In this document: in pieces, positions 1 through 11,989 of the stretch
Layout of the letters: each line of letters begins with the position of its first letter
Numbering within the stretch: position 1 is the stretch's first letter
DNA from: Acanthacorydalis orientalis
Lineage: Eukaryota; Arthropoda; Insecta; Megaloptera; Corydalidae
Reading direction: 5' to 3'
DNA: 64,000 bases
NCBI GenBank assembly: GCA_034766995.1
Contig: CM068313.1
Coordinates: 57,852,377 to 57,916,376, forward strand
The notes under the pieces: model-generated
The model's input: only the letters and a program-made list of their open reading frames with translations
The model's database searches: none
What the model was told of the DNA's origin: nothing
Made by a program: the position numbers and the translations under genes

Positions 1-1130
1 AATTGTCTTTATGGTTTTTTTACTAAATTTGCTTCAAATTGAGTTATTGAATTGAAGATAGGAAAGAAGCACATAAAAACAAATTTCTTTATGAGTTCAA
101 AACAGGTGGTAAAGCAGCAGAAACTGCTTGTAAACTAAATGATGTTTTTGGTGTGCTACTGTTAAGGAAAGTACGGTGCAATGATGGTACCAAAAATTTC
201 GTGCTACGGACGAAAGCCTTAAAGATAAAGAAAGTCACGGGTGTCCTTATTCAGTTCATAACGACCAACTGAAGGCGTTATTTGAATCAGAACCACACAC
301 AACAATTCGAGAGCTTGCACAAATGTTAGACGTTAGTTATCCAATAGTTCTGGATCACATAAAACAAATAGTAAAATCAAAAAAGCTCTATAAATAGATG
401 TCGCATGAACTGAACGAAAACCTCGAAAATCGCTGTTAAAAAAATTTGTTCTACGCTCCTTTTTCTCAAAGAAAAATGATCTATTTCTTGAGTGTATTGT
501 AATGTATAATGAGAAGTGGATTCTTTACGACAACAGAAGACCGTCTGGACAATGGCTGAACAAAAATGAAGCCCCAAAGCATTTTCCAAAACCGAAATGT
601 TACCAAAAGAAAATTATGGAGACAGTTGAGTAGTGTGCGTTAGGTATTATCCACTACAGTTTTTTGAATCCTGAATGTTGTTCACAAGAAATTGACAAAA
701 TGCACCAATGCGACAACTGGTCTCCGCACTGGTCAATCGAAAAGGTCCAATTCTGCTACACAACAATGCAAGAATATACATCGTACGATTGACCCCCCAA
801 AAGTTGAATAAATTGGACAATGAAACATTGCCACATACAGCATACTTAACAGAGATCTCTCCAACTGATCATCACTTATTTAAACATTTTGTCAACTTCT
901 TCCAGGGCAAGGTCTTCAATAACCAAGCTGCTACCGAAAGTGCATTTCGAGATTTGATCACCTCCAGTACTTTAGAATTTTACATCACCGGAATAAATAT
1001 ACTTATAATTAATTGGAAAACATGTGTCGATTTTAACGGTGCTTATTTCAATTAATAAAGTTAATTATTATCCGAGAAAAATGTATATGAATTTGAAGTT
1101 CATAAACCGTAATTATTTTTCTAACAACTT
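1..1130 (+). mobile_element. mariner element, cecropia-type, decayed, left end outside window
   Basis: A Tc1/mariner transposase relic read in broken frames from about 48 to 1055. Recognisable blocks are the N-terminal helix-turn-helix part (KTGGKAAETACKLNDVFG near 112-165), the middle block around WILYDN (near 511-528) and the C-terminal block ALVNRKGPILLHNNAR (731-778), ending near CVDFNGAYFN. These blocks are those of the cecropia lineage that includes human Hsmar1. The right inverted repeat lies at about 1099-1128 (its reverse complement reads GTTGTTAGAAAAATAATTAC) and matches the ends at 22.6 and 17.9 kb. Of the three catalytic Asp, the first and second read Asn and the third (SPTD) is kept, so this copy is dead. 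The left repeat is not in the window. Confidence 0.88.
708..1055 (+). pseudogene. C-terminal transposase fragment of the cecropia-type mariner
   Basis: This 115-codon open stretch is the longest intact piece of the first mariner. It covers the second and third catalytic positions. The block LLHNNAR replaces the usual LLHDNAR, so the second Asp has become Asn, while ISPTDHHLF keeps the third Asp. The block FFQGKVFNNQAATESAF follows, and the fragment ends at the natural transposase C-terminus about 44 bases before the right inverted repeat. The Met at 708 is internal to the protein and is not the original start. It is a fragment of a dead transposase, not a host gene. Confidence 0.85.
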
Positions 1131-1488
1131 ACAAATATATTTTATTCGTTCTTTGTTAATAAATATCATGGAGTTGACAATCAAAACACTCGAATGTTAC
1201 TAGAACAGAGTAAAACGTTACAAAAAAATGTAAATATCATATAAATAATTGAATTAACTGTTTTATTTATAAATTAAATAGATAAGTTTTCTGAAATGAA
1301 ATTGAAAATATTTTTTATTCAAACACTGTTAATTTAAAAAGGTAACAAAATCTCTATTATTTAATCTTAATTGATCTAAATTGCATTGTTTAATAAGATA
1401 AAATATTTTAAAAATAATACAAGAAAGCCTTTCTGACTTAAAGTTAAGTAAGTGAATATTTTTATTATACAATAAAATAATCTTATAT

Positions 1489-1533
<45 letters not shown>

Positions 1534-1632
1534 CAATAAATCGTTTAAAATCGATTGTCTAACATTTTATGTCAGAAAATATGTATACAAACTTAAATAT
1601 TATTTTTGTTTTCCACTCTGTATATATGTATA
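1131..1632. other. AT-rich sequence, nothing recognised
   Basis: AT-rich DNA with a (TA)n tract at about 1494-1532. I see no coding match or inverted-repeat structure. Confidence 0.6.
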
Positions 1633-1960
1633 CAGAGACGGATCTATATGCAAACTAATGAATCTTAAGCTTCAGGGCCTCGCTTTATAAGGGGCCCTAC
1701 AATGAATAAAAATTAAAAAATACGTTCTTCATATAAATATTGTAAAACATGTCGTAGTAAATAGTGGAAACAATGATTGTTTAACGACCATTGTTATACA
1801 GTTTGTTATTTTAAATTCAATTGTATTTGCAGCGATTGTAGTATTCACTTAAATAGTTTTATGTATTTTCTTGAGAAACATAAAAAATGTAAGAAAATAC
1901 TTCAATTGAAGAAGACATAACAAGATCGTCATCTTATGAGAATGCAATAAGAGAGTATGC
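1633..1960 (+). mobile_element. possible hAT element 5' remnant
   Basis: The stretch opens with CAGAGACGGATCT, a form common at hAT termini. GGGCCTCGC and GGGGCCCTAC follow within 70 bases, a pattern I associate with ends of ZMYM/BED-type hAT elements. A weak basic peptide (EKHKKCKKILQLKKT, near 1874-1918) resembles the start of such transposases. No matching right end was found, so the call is tentative. Confidence 0.3.
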
Positions 1961-2091
1961 TGATAAAAAATCCAAAAAAAAATTTTTACAATTTTGTTAA
2001 TTTTCTAATACATACTAATTTGTGTTCTATTTGTATAATAGTTGGTTTCGTTTTTTTCTTTTTTTTTGTAATACATACATGCAGTGGCGTA

Positions 2092-2375
2092 CCCAGGGGA
2101 AGGAGCTCTAACATCCCCCAAAGGAAAAAGGAAAAAACACTAGAAAACAAAACAAAATCATTTCGCGGAAAAGATTCTACATATACACAGAGAGATTAAT
2201 ACAATCATGAATGAAGTAATTCAAGAGTTTACCAAAAGAAAAGAAATCTGGATTTATTTCTTTAAGTAAATTTTTTATCAGCTAATGAATTTTATTGAAT
2301 GCACGCTAAATTTTTTTTCTGGTCAACTCGCCCCCCCCCCTTCAATATTAAAAACTGTGTGCGTTAGCACATATA
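2092..2375. mobile_element. possible hAT-type MITE
   Basis: The sequence CAGTGGCGTACCCAGGGG at 2092 is a typical hAT terminal motif. About 280 bases later CTGTGTGCGTTAGCAC could be a worn inverted copy of it. A C10 homopolymer lies near 2331-2340. A clean 8-bp target duplication is not visible. Confidence 0.4.
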
Positions 2376-2560
2376 CCTATACATGATTCTAAAATAAATA
2401 TTTGTGATTTATGTTCTGATAATACGAGTTAAAATTATTCTACAATTGTGACAATATTATACATATCCAAAGAAATAAAATAAACCATCATTTGCAGCAC
2501 ATAATTTTTACATCACCTCATTCTTTTCATTTAATTCTATAATTTTATCTAAGTGCAGCA

Positions 2561-2565
<5 letters not shown>

Positions 2566-2624
<59 letters not shown>

Positions 2625-2661
2625 TATAAATATATATATATATATACATAAATATATATAA

Positions 2662-2760
<99 letters not shown>

Positions 2761-2791
2761 TAAATATAAATATAAATATATATATACATAA

Positions 2792-2848
<57 letters not shown>
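2566..2848. repeat. long (AT)n microsatellite
   Basis: About 280 bases of AT dinucleotides with scattered AAT and CAT interruptions. The Tyr/Ile-only reading frames across it on both strands are artefacts. Confidence 0.97.
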
Positions 2849-2849
<1 letters not shown>

Positions 2850-3212
2850 GAATTGTGTTATTAGTGTTATGAAATTGTAAAATAAAAATCATATTTTTTA
2901 TCCAATGTTTTTCATTTATTATTTAACAATAATTTTGTAAGTTTTTAGAATAAAAGCCTCTGCGAATATTACAAGAACATTTGAAAAATGTTATATAAAA
3001 CAGTATAAAACACCAAATGACTAAAGAAAACATTTTTTTTACAAATACAATAACTATTTATATTAAAAACGAACAAATTTTTGCAATTACTCAAAATTTT
3101 ATTTCAATTCTTGTGATTTGTATAATGTACAGATAAAGTTAATAACACGATTTTGAAACAACAATTAAATTTATAAAATGTACACAAATAAATGTATATA
3201 AATAAGCGCATG

Positions 3213-3264
<52 letters not shown>

Positions 3265-3300
3265 TTTTATTTGTAGTCTATGAATTTGTCTGTTTATACA
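2849..3300. other. AT-rich sequence with CA/TA microsatellite
   Basis: Nothing coding is seen. A compound (CA)n/(TA)n tract lies at about 3207-3265. Confidence 0.6.
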
Positions 3301-3790
3301 TCCACTGAAAAAATAAACGACAATAATAGCGAATTAGGTCGAAATAGCTGGCAACTTTCGATTAATCTTGAAACACGGTATCTGTACGGGTCGAGTTTCT
3401 TTTTGCTTTTGATAGAATTCAGTGAGGACGTGTTTGAATCGATATAAATAAGTGATGGGTGAGAAAGCGAGTGTTCGGATTGTGAAGAAGGTGGTTGAAA
3501 CGGTGAGTGTTAAGGTGGATGGGTGGGTACGAGGTCTGACAATAGTGATTACTTCAAATGACACATAAAATTGATTCGGCGCTCTCTCGGCTGCCACACG
3601 GTCGGTGTAGCACATTATGAGATCATCTTTCAAAGTAAAAACCTCATAAAGCTCTGCGTTCGCCCGAAACTTCATTTATTCGCGACGAAGATTTATTTTT
3701 CGTACTTCTTATGTTCTTTACTATCGCTGTCTCACACAGCATACACATTAGATTATTTTATTTCTCTTTCTATACTTTTACTCCATTAAC
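3301..3790. other. unique GC-richer block, unrecognised
   Basis: Base composition is clearly less AT-rich than the flanks, and the block is free of transposon motifs. A 113-codon open frame runs on the minus strand (3334-3675), with a Met and no family I recognise. It could be part of a host exon, a UTR or a regulatory block. I see no convincing splice-site pair around it. Confidence 0.35.
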
Positions 3791-4114
3791 GAATGTTTTT
3801 TTGAATATAAAAATTAAGAACTTTTTCACTAATGTGTATATATATATATATACAAATATATAATTTTAGTACTTTAATATAAAAAAGAAATATAATTTCA
3901 TTTATTATTTTTCATTAAATATAGTCCAATTATTTTAAATCAATTTTCAAATTTAAAAAAGTAGTATATATATATATACTAGAAGGGTTCGTCCCCTGCT
4001 CGCCCACTTATCAATTAGAAGCATCTGCATGTAACCGAATGAAACAATCAACATATTTTTTATAACGCATTTATTGTAACACTTTAATTTAATTATTAAA
4101 CATCAATATACATA

Positions 4115-4467
4115 CAATGACGTCCGAAAAACAGTATATTAGGCATTGCATAATTTTCGTATTTTAGTCGAAAAAAATGCTACCAAAGCCACTAGAATGA
4201 TTTCTTCCACTGTGGAGAAAGGTTTTCTGAAGCATAGAACAAGCAAAAAATGATATAACAGTGGATGAGGTCTGAAAATGTGTTACGAATTCATTAACAA
4301 AAAGGCCCCATTCTTTTCGACAATGGATTGGGAACTTATCAGACAGATAAAGCAAAGTTATTTAAAATAATGGGGGATATTTTGAAGAGTAAAATGTATT
4401 TCGGTTTTCCATAAAACAACATTCATTTTTATAAAAGAGGCACCGAATTAATTTATAGACCTATGTA
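4115..4467 (+). mobile_element. non-autonomous mariner (family with TTAGGT..TAAATTAAT ends)
   Basis: The N-terminal peptide starting near 4118 (MTSEKQYIRHCIIFVF, then a frame with KNA-type residues) matches the relics at 24.55 and 40.44 kb. After about 70 codons the coding match stops, and the sequence passes straight into a shared tail that ends CACCGAATTAATTTATAGAC. That tail is the inverted form of the family left end seen at 24.39 and 54.08 kb. The left end here is worn beyond recognition. The copy lacks the catalytic core, so it is a deletion derivative. Confidence 0.6.
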
Positions 4468-5235
4468 ACAAAATCTTCAAAATTTTTCCTTGTAAATAGT
4501 AATATCATAATTAGTTAGATTTACATACGTACATATATATATATATATACATACAATATATACATTAAGAGACAATACTGATCAAAATTATAATGAAAAT
4601 GAACAAAGTTTATTGTAATTAGAAATGTATATTTCAATGAACAAAATATTTTTACGAGAGTGTAAATAGTATGTTTCCAATTAATCAGAAATAATAGAAT
4701 GATCAAAATGATCAATGGCAATTATGTAAGAACCATTTGGTTATCAATCATTTATGACAGAAGTCACGTTAAGAAAGGAAACGTTTTGACGCCATGAAGC
4801 AAAATTATAAAAATCAATCTGGTTTTTATAAACAAAAAATTTCTTCAGAAACACATTCAACTAAGTAACTTTCTAGTAAAATAATATTTATATTTTTTAA
4901 ATTTAAGAAGAATATAAATGTAAATTTCGAAAAAACTAAGTCGAACCGTTACTGCAAAAATTACAAGGGAAATTGAAAATCGCGTTCCATATAGAATAAT
5001 TATTAAAAATTACATATGAAAATTAAAGTAGTGAACTAAATAAACAAAAAATGGAATTCATAAGAAATTTGGTGAAGATCGAATATATGATCAATAGAAA
5101 CAGAAAAGTTAATTAAAAAGAACACTGGTATTTGCAAACGGATCGATAGATAAAAAAATTAAAATAAACAAAATTAATAAAAATAATTGAAATATAAACA
5201 TGAATAACACAAAATCTGCAGAAGTCTTTTGTATA
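4468..5235. other. AT-rich sequence, nothing recognised
   Basis: No coding, repeat or structural match apart from a short TA tract near 4532-4560. Confidence 0.6.
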
Positions 5236-5960
5236 GCGGTCTGAGAACTGGAACCAAGGTGAAAAAGTTAACAGTAACTGAAATCCATCAACATTTGCTC
5301 TTGAAATTCGATCGTTTATACAGAAATCATTTAGTTCATTTCTAGAAATTTTTTATTTGGTATAATAAAAAAAACTAATCGTTAGGATCAAATGGCACCA
5401 TTTACACATGAGTTGGACAAAAATATGGAACACAGAAGTGAAATATTCAGCAAACTGTTAAATTTTATAGATGACTACTCCTAATATGGAGCTTTTTTAT
5501 GAAGAAAAGTTCGAAAAATTACGAATAAACAAGAGGATAATGTGTACCGTGAATTATATCTCAATATATCAAGACAGATTGTTACTAATCATTCCAAAAT
5601 TTAGCTGTGACAAGGGATATTTATTTCATACGGGACAATATTCCGAACCACACTGTTAAAACTATACAAAAATGTGTTTGTGATAATAAAATAACTGTTC
5701 TTACATGGCCCCCGAATTCACTAGACTTGATCCCCATTCAACAACTTTGGAGTCATATTCAGCCAAAGTTAATCCTCCGTAAGACACCTCCAGTAAATAT
5801 TGTAGAAATTTAGCAAGCTGTTCAAGTAATATGGGTAGCATTGAACGAAAACTACTAACTGAATTTAGTGAATGCTTATACGTATTGTTAGGATAATAAA
5901 TCCAAAAAGAAGCCATAAAAAATACTTGGAAATTCGATTTTTGTACACATTATAAAAATT
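5236..5960 (+). mobile_element. Tc1-family transposon relic
   Basis: The clearest part is an open stretch at 5607-5813 with the blocks IRDNIPNHTVKTIQ and VLTWPPNSLDLIPIQQLW. These are the second and third catalytic regions of a Tc1 (DD34E) transposase. The second Asp is kept (RDN), but the catalytic Glu that usually lies in PIENLW reads Gln here (PIQQLW). Downstream, frames containing KTPPVNIVEI and a worn C-terminus continue to about 5900. The upstream part from 5240 is heavily shifted. No inverted repeats could be paired. Confidence 0.8.
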
Positions 5961-6176
5961 TTCAGAGAACTTTTTAATTTAAACGTTACTATTATTTTGT
6001 ACATTAAGAAATTATATTCTTTGATTAATTAAAATATCTTAACTAAGAATATAATAAATTTTAAAGGAAAATCACAAATAGTTTTACTTACTCTATAGTA
6101 ATTTAATTAAAATTACGTATGTGTACTTAGTGTACTCTGAAGAATGTTATGTTTTATTATATATATATATATAATA

Positions 6177-6257
<81 letters not shown>

Positions 6258-6648
6258 CTGTATGTGTGAGAAGAGAGACAGAAATAAGGTGTGCGTTTGC
6301 GTGTGTGTACATCTACACATAATCCACACACATATGTAATATATGACTATACATACCAGTAACAAACTTTCTCTAGTCATATGTTTGATACCCTTGTTAA
6401 CGGAGAATGTATGTTGTATTCAATGTACGTATGTAATTTGTGTAAATACATTTCTCCCACATAAAATCTGTTTAATATGTACCTCCCCGGTGGTATCCAA
6501 CGTTGAATTCGTTCAATATTATTCGAAATATATGCTAGAGAACAGGTTGAAAACTGTCTGCGGTCTAAGTGGCTTGATCTATCTACGTGATTATTTACTT
6601 GCAAGCACTTCAGTCAAAGAGTTACAGGTATATATGCACTTATATCCG

Positions 6649-6717
<69 letters not shown>

Positions 6718-7084
6718 GTTTGTGTATACTAACGGTATGTTCTGACATTTTATTATGAAGCAGTGAAGAACTAACGATAGCTGGACGAATGTTACAGCGA
6801 CTACGACGACGAAGGGTTCTTGTACTTTATATACCTTTTGAAGCATTACTAGTACCACGTTTTGTTAAATTATAAAATTATTCAACCGATTTCACTAGGT
6901 ACGTTCATAATTTTTTGCAGAGTTTTCAAATATAGATGTTTTAAAATTGATATGATTTGACAAAGCTGTTTGGTTATACTTTAATTGTTGCAATGAAAAT
7001 TATATTCTGTATAAATATATATTATGCATGTATGTACATATATATATAAATATATATATATATACGTAAATATATATATAAATA

Positions 7085-7133
<49 letters not shown>

Positions 7134-7200
7134 ACAGGCTCGTGAGGTAAAAAGAACGAAAGAGGCTGAATAATAAATATATTTGTTGTTTAAATGTTTA
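5961..7200. other. AT-microsatellite-rich stretch, no supported gene
   Basis: Contains (AT)n tracts at about 6158-6254, 6647-6717 and 7035-7133. Two less AT-rich islands (6375-6640 and 6735-6860) lie between them. The first has an open frame on the plus strand that ends at a CAG/GTATAT junction, but I found no good acceptor and do not call an exon. Confidence 0.5.
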
Positions 7201-7275
7201 TTTGCTTTTCTTTTCAGAATTTTATAAACAATATAATGATTGCGAATTTGGGTTGTACAATTATAGCAAACTCAC

Positions 7276-7388
7276 CATTTCTATAAAATGATTGCACAGT
7301 GAATCCTGGATGTGCAGCAGACCATTTTTCCATGTTTACTAAATGGGCATGAATAACTAAGAGTGTATCACTTAATTTTACCCCCACA
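7276..7388 (-). CDS. single internal exon of an unrecognised host gene
   Basis: On the minus strand, 113 bases are bounded by a good acceptor (TTTATTATTGTAG, with a branch-like TTACTAAT a few bases before) and a consensus donor (ATG then GTGAGT). The exon carries one base, 37 full codons and one base. The peptide begins VGVKLSDTLLVIHAHL and ends TVQSFYRN, with a middle reading NMEKWSAAHPGF. Its composition is that of a real protein and unlike the Ile/Tyr/Lys-rich noise around it. I do not recognise the family. No partner exon is seen nearby; the neighbours are (AT)n tracts and a mariner, as expected inside a long intron. Confidence 0.5.
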
Positions 7389-7627
7389 CTACAATAATAA
7401 ATTAGTAAGCTTACTTGTACAATATCTGGATACAATGGTTCACCCGTTTTTTATTTGTTATATAATATGTTTGTAACTTTAAATTGGAAGTTATGTTCTT
7501 TAAATTTTAAATAAATCACAACAAAAGATAACCATGAAAAAGATAGTGATAAGGTACTTTTTAAAAATAATAATTAATAAAGGTTTTAACGAGATAATAC
7601 ACTTCCACAGTTTGTGCTCTAAAAAAG

Positions 7628-7630
<3 letters not shown>

Positions 7631-7700
<70 letters not shown>
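7631..7700. repeat. (AT)n microsatellite
   Basis: About 70 bases of uninterrupted TA dinucleotide next to the 3' side of a minus-strand mariner relic. Confidence 0.95.
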
Positions 7701-7734
7701 CAAAACAGATGACAATCCAATAGTGTTAGGTTAG

Positions 7735-8556
7735 GAAATATGGTAGCTGAGTCATAACTTCCCATTCAAATTTCTTTAGTTTTTTCAGCGTTTCGTGTGC
7801 CGTGTGAGATGTCGGGCGTTGTCGTGGTAAAAAAATTCGCCTTTTCTGTTGGATAATGGTGGACGTTTTTCATCAATGGCTTTCTTATTTGTACAAATTG
7901 TTTACAATATAACTTTTTTGTGATGGTTCAATTCTCTGGCAATAGCTTGTAATACACAGTTCCTTCCATATTCCACCAAACAGACAATAAAACCTTTTTT
8001 GGATGAAGTCCTCCTTTTGCAGTTGAAGTTGGTGTTTTCCAATTGGTAAACCGTATCAATTTAGCAACTCATCGTCTTTGACGTTTAATATTATTATAAA
8101 TAATCTATTTTTCTTTATCAGTAACAATTTAATTGATAAACGGATCAATTTGTAATCAACATAAATAATAAATGGAAATGTCCTCATTTTGTTTTCAATT
8201 AACGTACGGTAACTCGTCCGGAATCCACTGACCCAAATTAAAAACCTTATTAATCATTTTAAAGTGCCGACGAATAGTTGAATGTGTTTATTTGACCTTC
8301 TTGACAAATTCTTCTACTGTTGAACTACTGTTTTTTTTCACTAGTGATGAGGACATCCTGACCTTTCCTCATCTCAAAGCTATAGTTTCCGGATCGAAAT
8401 CGTTAAAATCATCTTTATTCTTGACTAAAATTAATAACATCCGAACTATACATTTCCCATTATTTTGTTACTGCAGTTGAAGCATGTTGCCCTGATGAAA
8501 CACCCAAGCAAAATGTACCTAACAATCTCTTTTGTTACTTCCATGATAGCTTATAT
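7735..8556 (-). mobile_element. mariner relic, mellifera-type
   Basis: Reading on the minus strand gives, in broken frames, an N-terminal start near 8550 (MEVTKEIV), then SSSTVEEFVKKVK, QWIPDELPYVN, a first catalytic region worn to TDKEK, HPKKVLLSVWWNMEG, and FYHDNARHLTRHT. These blocks match the mellifera subfamily and the copies at 23.3 and 38.5 kb. The second Asp is kept; the first is displaced or lost. The region after FYHDNAR is short and the third Asp cannot be seen. Several stops make it a pseudogene. Confidence 0.8.
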
Positions 8557-8707
8557 TTTTTAAAAAAATTGTGAGATCACAATTGATCTTCTACTATAAA
8601 ATATATAACATACAATTGAGCAACATATCTATCTGATATGTAATTGCAAAATACTGGAGCATTTATTTTCACCTATATGAAAATGCTGTATAACTCATAG
8701 GATGATA

Positions 8708-8749
<42 letters not shown>

Positions 8750-9600
8750 GTGTGTGTGTGTATTTGTATTTATATACAAACATATATAACTGTAAAATCC
8801 ACAATAAGTAATTTAAGTATCATCTTTTCTTACTTCAAGTTTATCTCTAATAGTGTTCTTAATTAGACACCGTCGACCAACTAATTTCTATAAGGATACA
8901 CTTCTGAAACTGGCTCAATTTTGCCATAGTCGATAATATAAACTTAGGCTTACTCAGATATATAGCTCTATATTTTTCACTTAAATAAGAATGGGAATGG
9001 ATGCTTTTTAGATCAAACTTCTCTGATTAAGGAGTAGAAAACAGCCTAATATCATTGAAAAACAAAAATAGTTTATTCACAGAGATACTATCAATAATCA
9101 CTAACAGCAAAAAGCTGATTAATAGGTTACCAGTAAATAATCGTTGCCAATAAAAAGGCTCTAAATAAGCTTTTGGTCAGTAAACTGTTAAATTACTATC
9201 TTGTTTCTAAGTTAAAGTTCAACAAATACAATATATTTGGTGGGTTTTTATACATTTTTCCAAGAAATGAATTATATGAACAGTAAAAAAATACTCAACC
9301 TTCACACTTCCTTAGATAAATATGCATTTAAGTCAAAATGAAACTTAATTAAAAACTATAATAAATATTAGAAATGATTTGAAAACAACTAACAGAAAAT
9401 TTAAGTTGACTTGATTTATTTAAAATTGGATAATATTTATATTAAAATAATAAAATATTATAAAAAAGATCTTATTCAAAATTTATTTCTTTGTGATTAA
9501 GTTTTATTATTTTTCAAAGTTTTAACCAATATTTTATTTTTTTGTAATAATTGGAATTTTAGTGATTAAGAAATTAAAAATCATTATATATATATATGTA
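8557..9600. other. AT-rich sequence, nothing recognised
   Basis: Includes a (TA)n(TG)n tract at about 8712-8765 and otherwise featureless AT-rich DNA. Confidence 0.6.
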
Positions 9601-9879
9601 TATATATAAGCTGGTGTGTTGATTTAAGTAGATATAGATATAAATGAATAAAATTTCACTTAAATTTCATCGTCAACTCAACAAAATGGAGAATTCTAAT
9701 TAAGCATTCGAAAGGTAAAAGCGGAAAAATTATACACCAAAGTGGGTAGAAAGCCTAAAATTGTTTCTGCGGCGCAAATTATGCATTCGCTTTGTAAATT
9801 TATGCGTCGATATAAAATGTTACACCTCGAAAAGTATATAATGCATTATTCAAATCGTAAAGTGGTCAACTTTCAAAAA

Positions 9880-10035
9880 CGTTGCCAGTTGAATATACAG
9901 ACAGCGATGTGCGTTTGAAATGCGACAAGCGACCGAAACGGATGTAGCGCCGTAACGCGTAGAGCTCGTATATCTCAAGTAACTACAAGAAGATGTCTCA
10001 TTCGAGACGCGTGGTGACAATGGCGCACTGGGAAA
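9880..10035. other. CpG-rich unique island
   Basis: A compact block with many CpG dinucleotides (for example GCGACAAGCGACCGAAACGG and GTAGCGCCGTAACGCG) in otherwise AT-rich DNA. No long reading frame or transposon match is seen. It may be a regulatory element or untranslated exon; this is inferred from composition alone. Confidence 0.35.
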
Positions 10036-10676
10036 CTTGTAAAATAATTAGATTCATAAGATATATAAAAGTATTTCAAATATGGAGTAAAGAGGAACGA
10101 ACTTGCATATGTATTCCACACACAAGTGTATATATATATATATATATATAATTTTCACATGTATATATGTATAATTCGTATACCTATGTCAGGTTTTATA
10201 TCTTTCACTTGAAATTGTCACGGCTGTGCGAAAATTACATTTCCAATTCATGAAAAGACGATGTCGACTTCCTATCTTACCAAGAATCAACATAATTAAA
10301 GTATTTTATTAAGTGAGACAGATGGCGTCGACCAGAGCTCGTAGATACTGTACATTAATTCTCTATCTTTGTTTGTTCTTTGAATATTTCACACGTCAGA
10401 ACATCACGAATAATGCTATGATAATATCATAGATAGAATCCTGCATGTTATGGATTACGAATAGAAATTTTATATAGACAAATAGTACAAAAGTAATGAA
10501 AGAAATTGGTATTAATATTTGTTGTTTGTTTATTCTGTCATATAAACAGAAATGGAGGAATTGTTTTTTTTTTGTTAAATAATTTATAAATTCGAGTTGT
10601 CTTTCAAAAAGAATCTCTAAATAATTTATCTCTTATTTTGAAAATTCATAAAATTCATACAATAGTATATTTAACA
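10036..10676. other. unique sequence, no supported gene
   Basis: Mixed composition, with a small TA tract near 10133-10152 and a slightly GC-richer part at about 10200-10345. No open frame of note. Confidence 0.5.
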
Positions 10677-11263
10677 TTAAACTTACCACGCCAGGTCAAA
10701 TGACCGGTTTTCAAATTCGATTCAAAATTTTGCATTCATTTTTATTTCTTTCGTCCATTTGACTTTATGACAATTCTTATATTATCTGTTTAATCATTTT
10801 TTCTATTTTTATCGTTCCGTTTATTTTGTTTTCCTCTGAGAAACATATATAGCCTGACTTGTCTACCACAACCGGTCATTTGACCGGTAGACAAATAAAC
10901 GCACTTTTATAAAATTATTTTTGTCTGGATTTCAGCTCTGTATACAACTTAAAACTACGAAAAATGCATAATGGAGAAATCCATAATCTTCAAAAAATGC
11001 ATTGGACATAATTAAATATTTAACAATTATGTCTAACTTAAAAAAAGTACGAACTTGTTTTTTCCCGTTCTTGTTAAAAATAAAAATTAATTATATTATT
11101 TTTTTATTATTATCTAAAAGTTATTTCGTGAATTGTTTCCCATATTAAATTGACAATTACCTAAATTTAATTCGGAAAAATATAATCTTTATTTCATAAC
11201 CGGTCATTTGACCGTTTACGGTAAGAATAGGTGTATATAAAGTACTGGTACGTTTAGTGTTAA
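10677..11263. mobile_element. piggyBac-type MITE with palindromic GGTCAAATGACC blocks
   Basis: The element is bounded by TTAA at 10677-10680 and 11260-11263, the target site used by piggyBac transposases. The left end reads TTAAACTTACCACGCCAGG. The right end, reverse-complemented, reads TTAACACTAAACGTACCAG. A near-palindromic motif GGTCAAATGACC (or its complement with flanking CCGG) occurs near both ends (10694-10705 and 11200-11212) and once inside (10872-10887). The 587-base length and lack of any frame indicate a non-autonomous derivative. No matching autonomous copy is in the window. Confidence 0.72.
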
Positions 11264-11700
11264 GAGATATTATATAGAGTTGAAAAATGAAAATAGTATA
11301 TATTTGTATAAAAATTTCATCAATTGGATTTTTCATTAATAAGACTAATTCTTTAAACAGAGAACAGAATTTTGTATTTTTTATCTGATCTGAATTTGTT
11401 TGAATTGAATTTACTATTTTACTTTCCTGTATCTTTTAAATCTTAGTTTTATATAGTAGGTTGAAATGATCTGATACCCCGATGATATTAAATCATTTCA
11501 TGCCTGAAATTGTTCATAAGAAATTTAAAACTCCTACCATTTTTAAAAAATAAGGTTTATATAGGGGAAGTAAAAAGAAAACTAAATATGAGTGTTTTGA
11601 ATTTTTAGAAGGAGTAATAAAAATGATTGTGTGTTACAATCAATGAGTAATTAGCTTTGACAAATTAGTGTCTTGAAAGAAAAAAACGTAGACTAGAAAA
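11264..11700. other. AT-rich sequence, nothing recognised
   Basis: No coding or repeat structure beyond general AT richness. Confidence 0.6.
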
Positions 11701-11821
<121 letters not shown>

Positions 11822-11989
11822 AAAGTTGAGACATTTTAAGAAAAAATAAATTTATTAAAAAAAAGATAATTATATTTTTTTAGTTGTTTAAAAAAAATAT
11901 AGTTTCTTTGTGCACAAATACATGGAATTCAAGTTATTTATAAGCAACTGTGGTACATTGAGGTATATAAAATTTCACTAGTATTTTTT

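Noticed and set aside
2508..2892. Tyr/Ile-repeat reading frames on the minus strand (and similar ones near every AT tract)
   Set aside because: They are translations of (AT)n microsatellites and have no coding meaning.
6343..6732. 129-codon plus-strand frame ending in a CAG/GTATAT junction
   Set aside because: The last third translates an (AT)n tract, and no convincing acceptor lies upstream. The peptide before the junction is not recognised.
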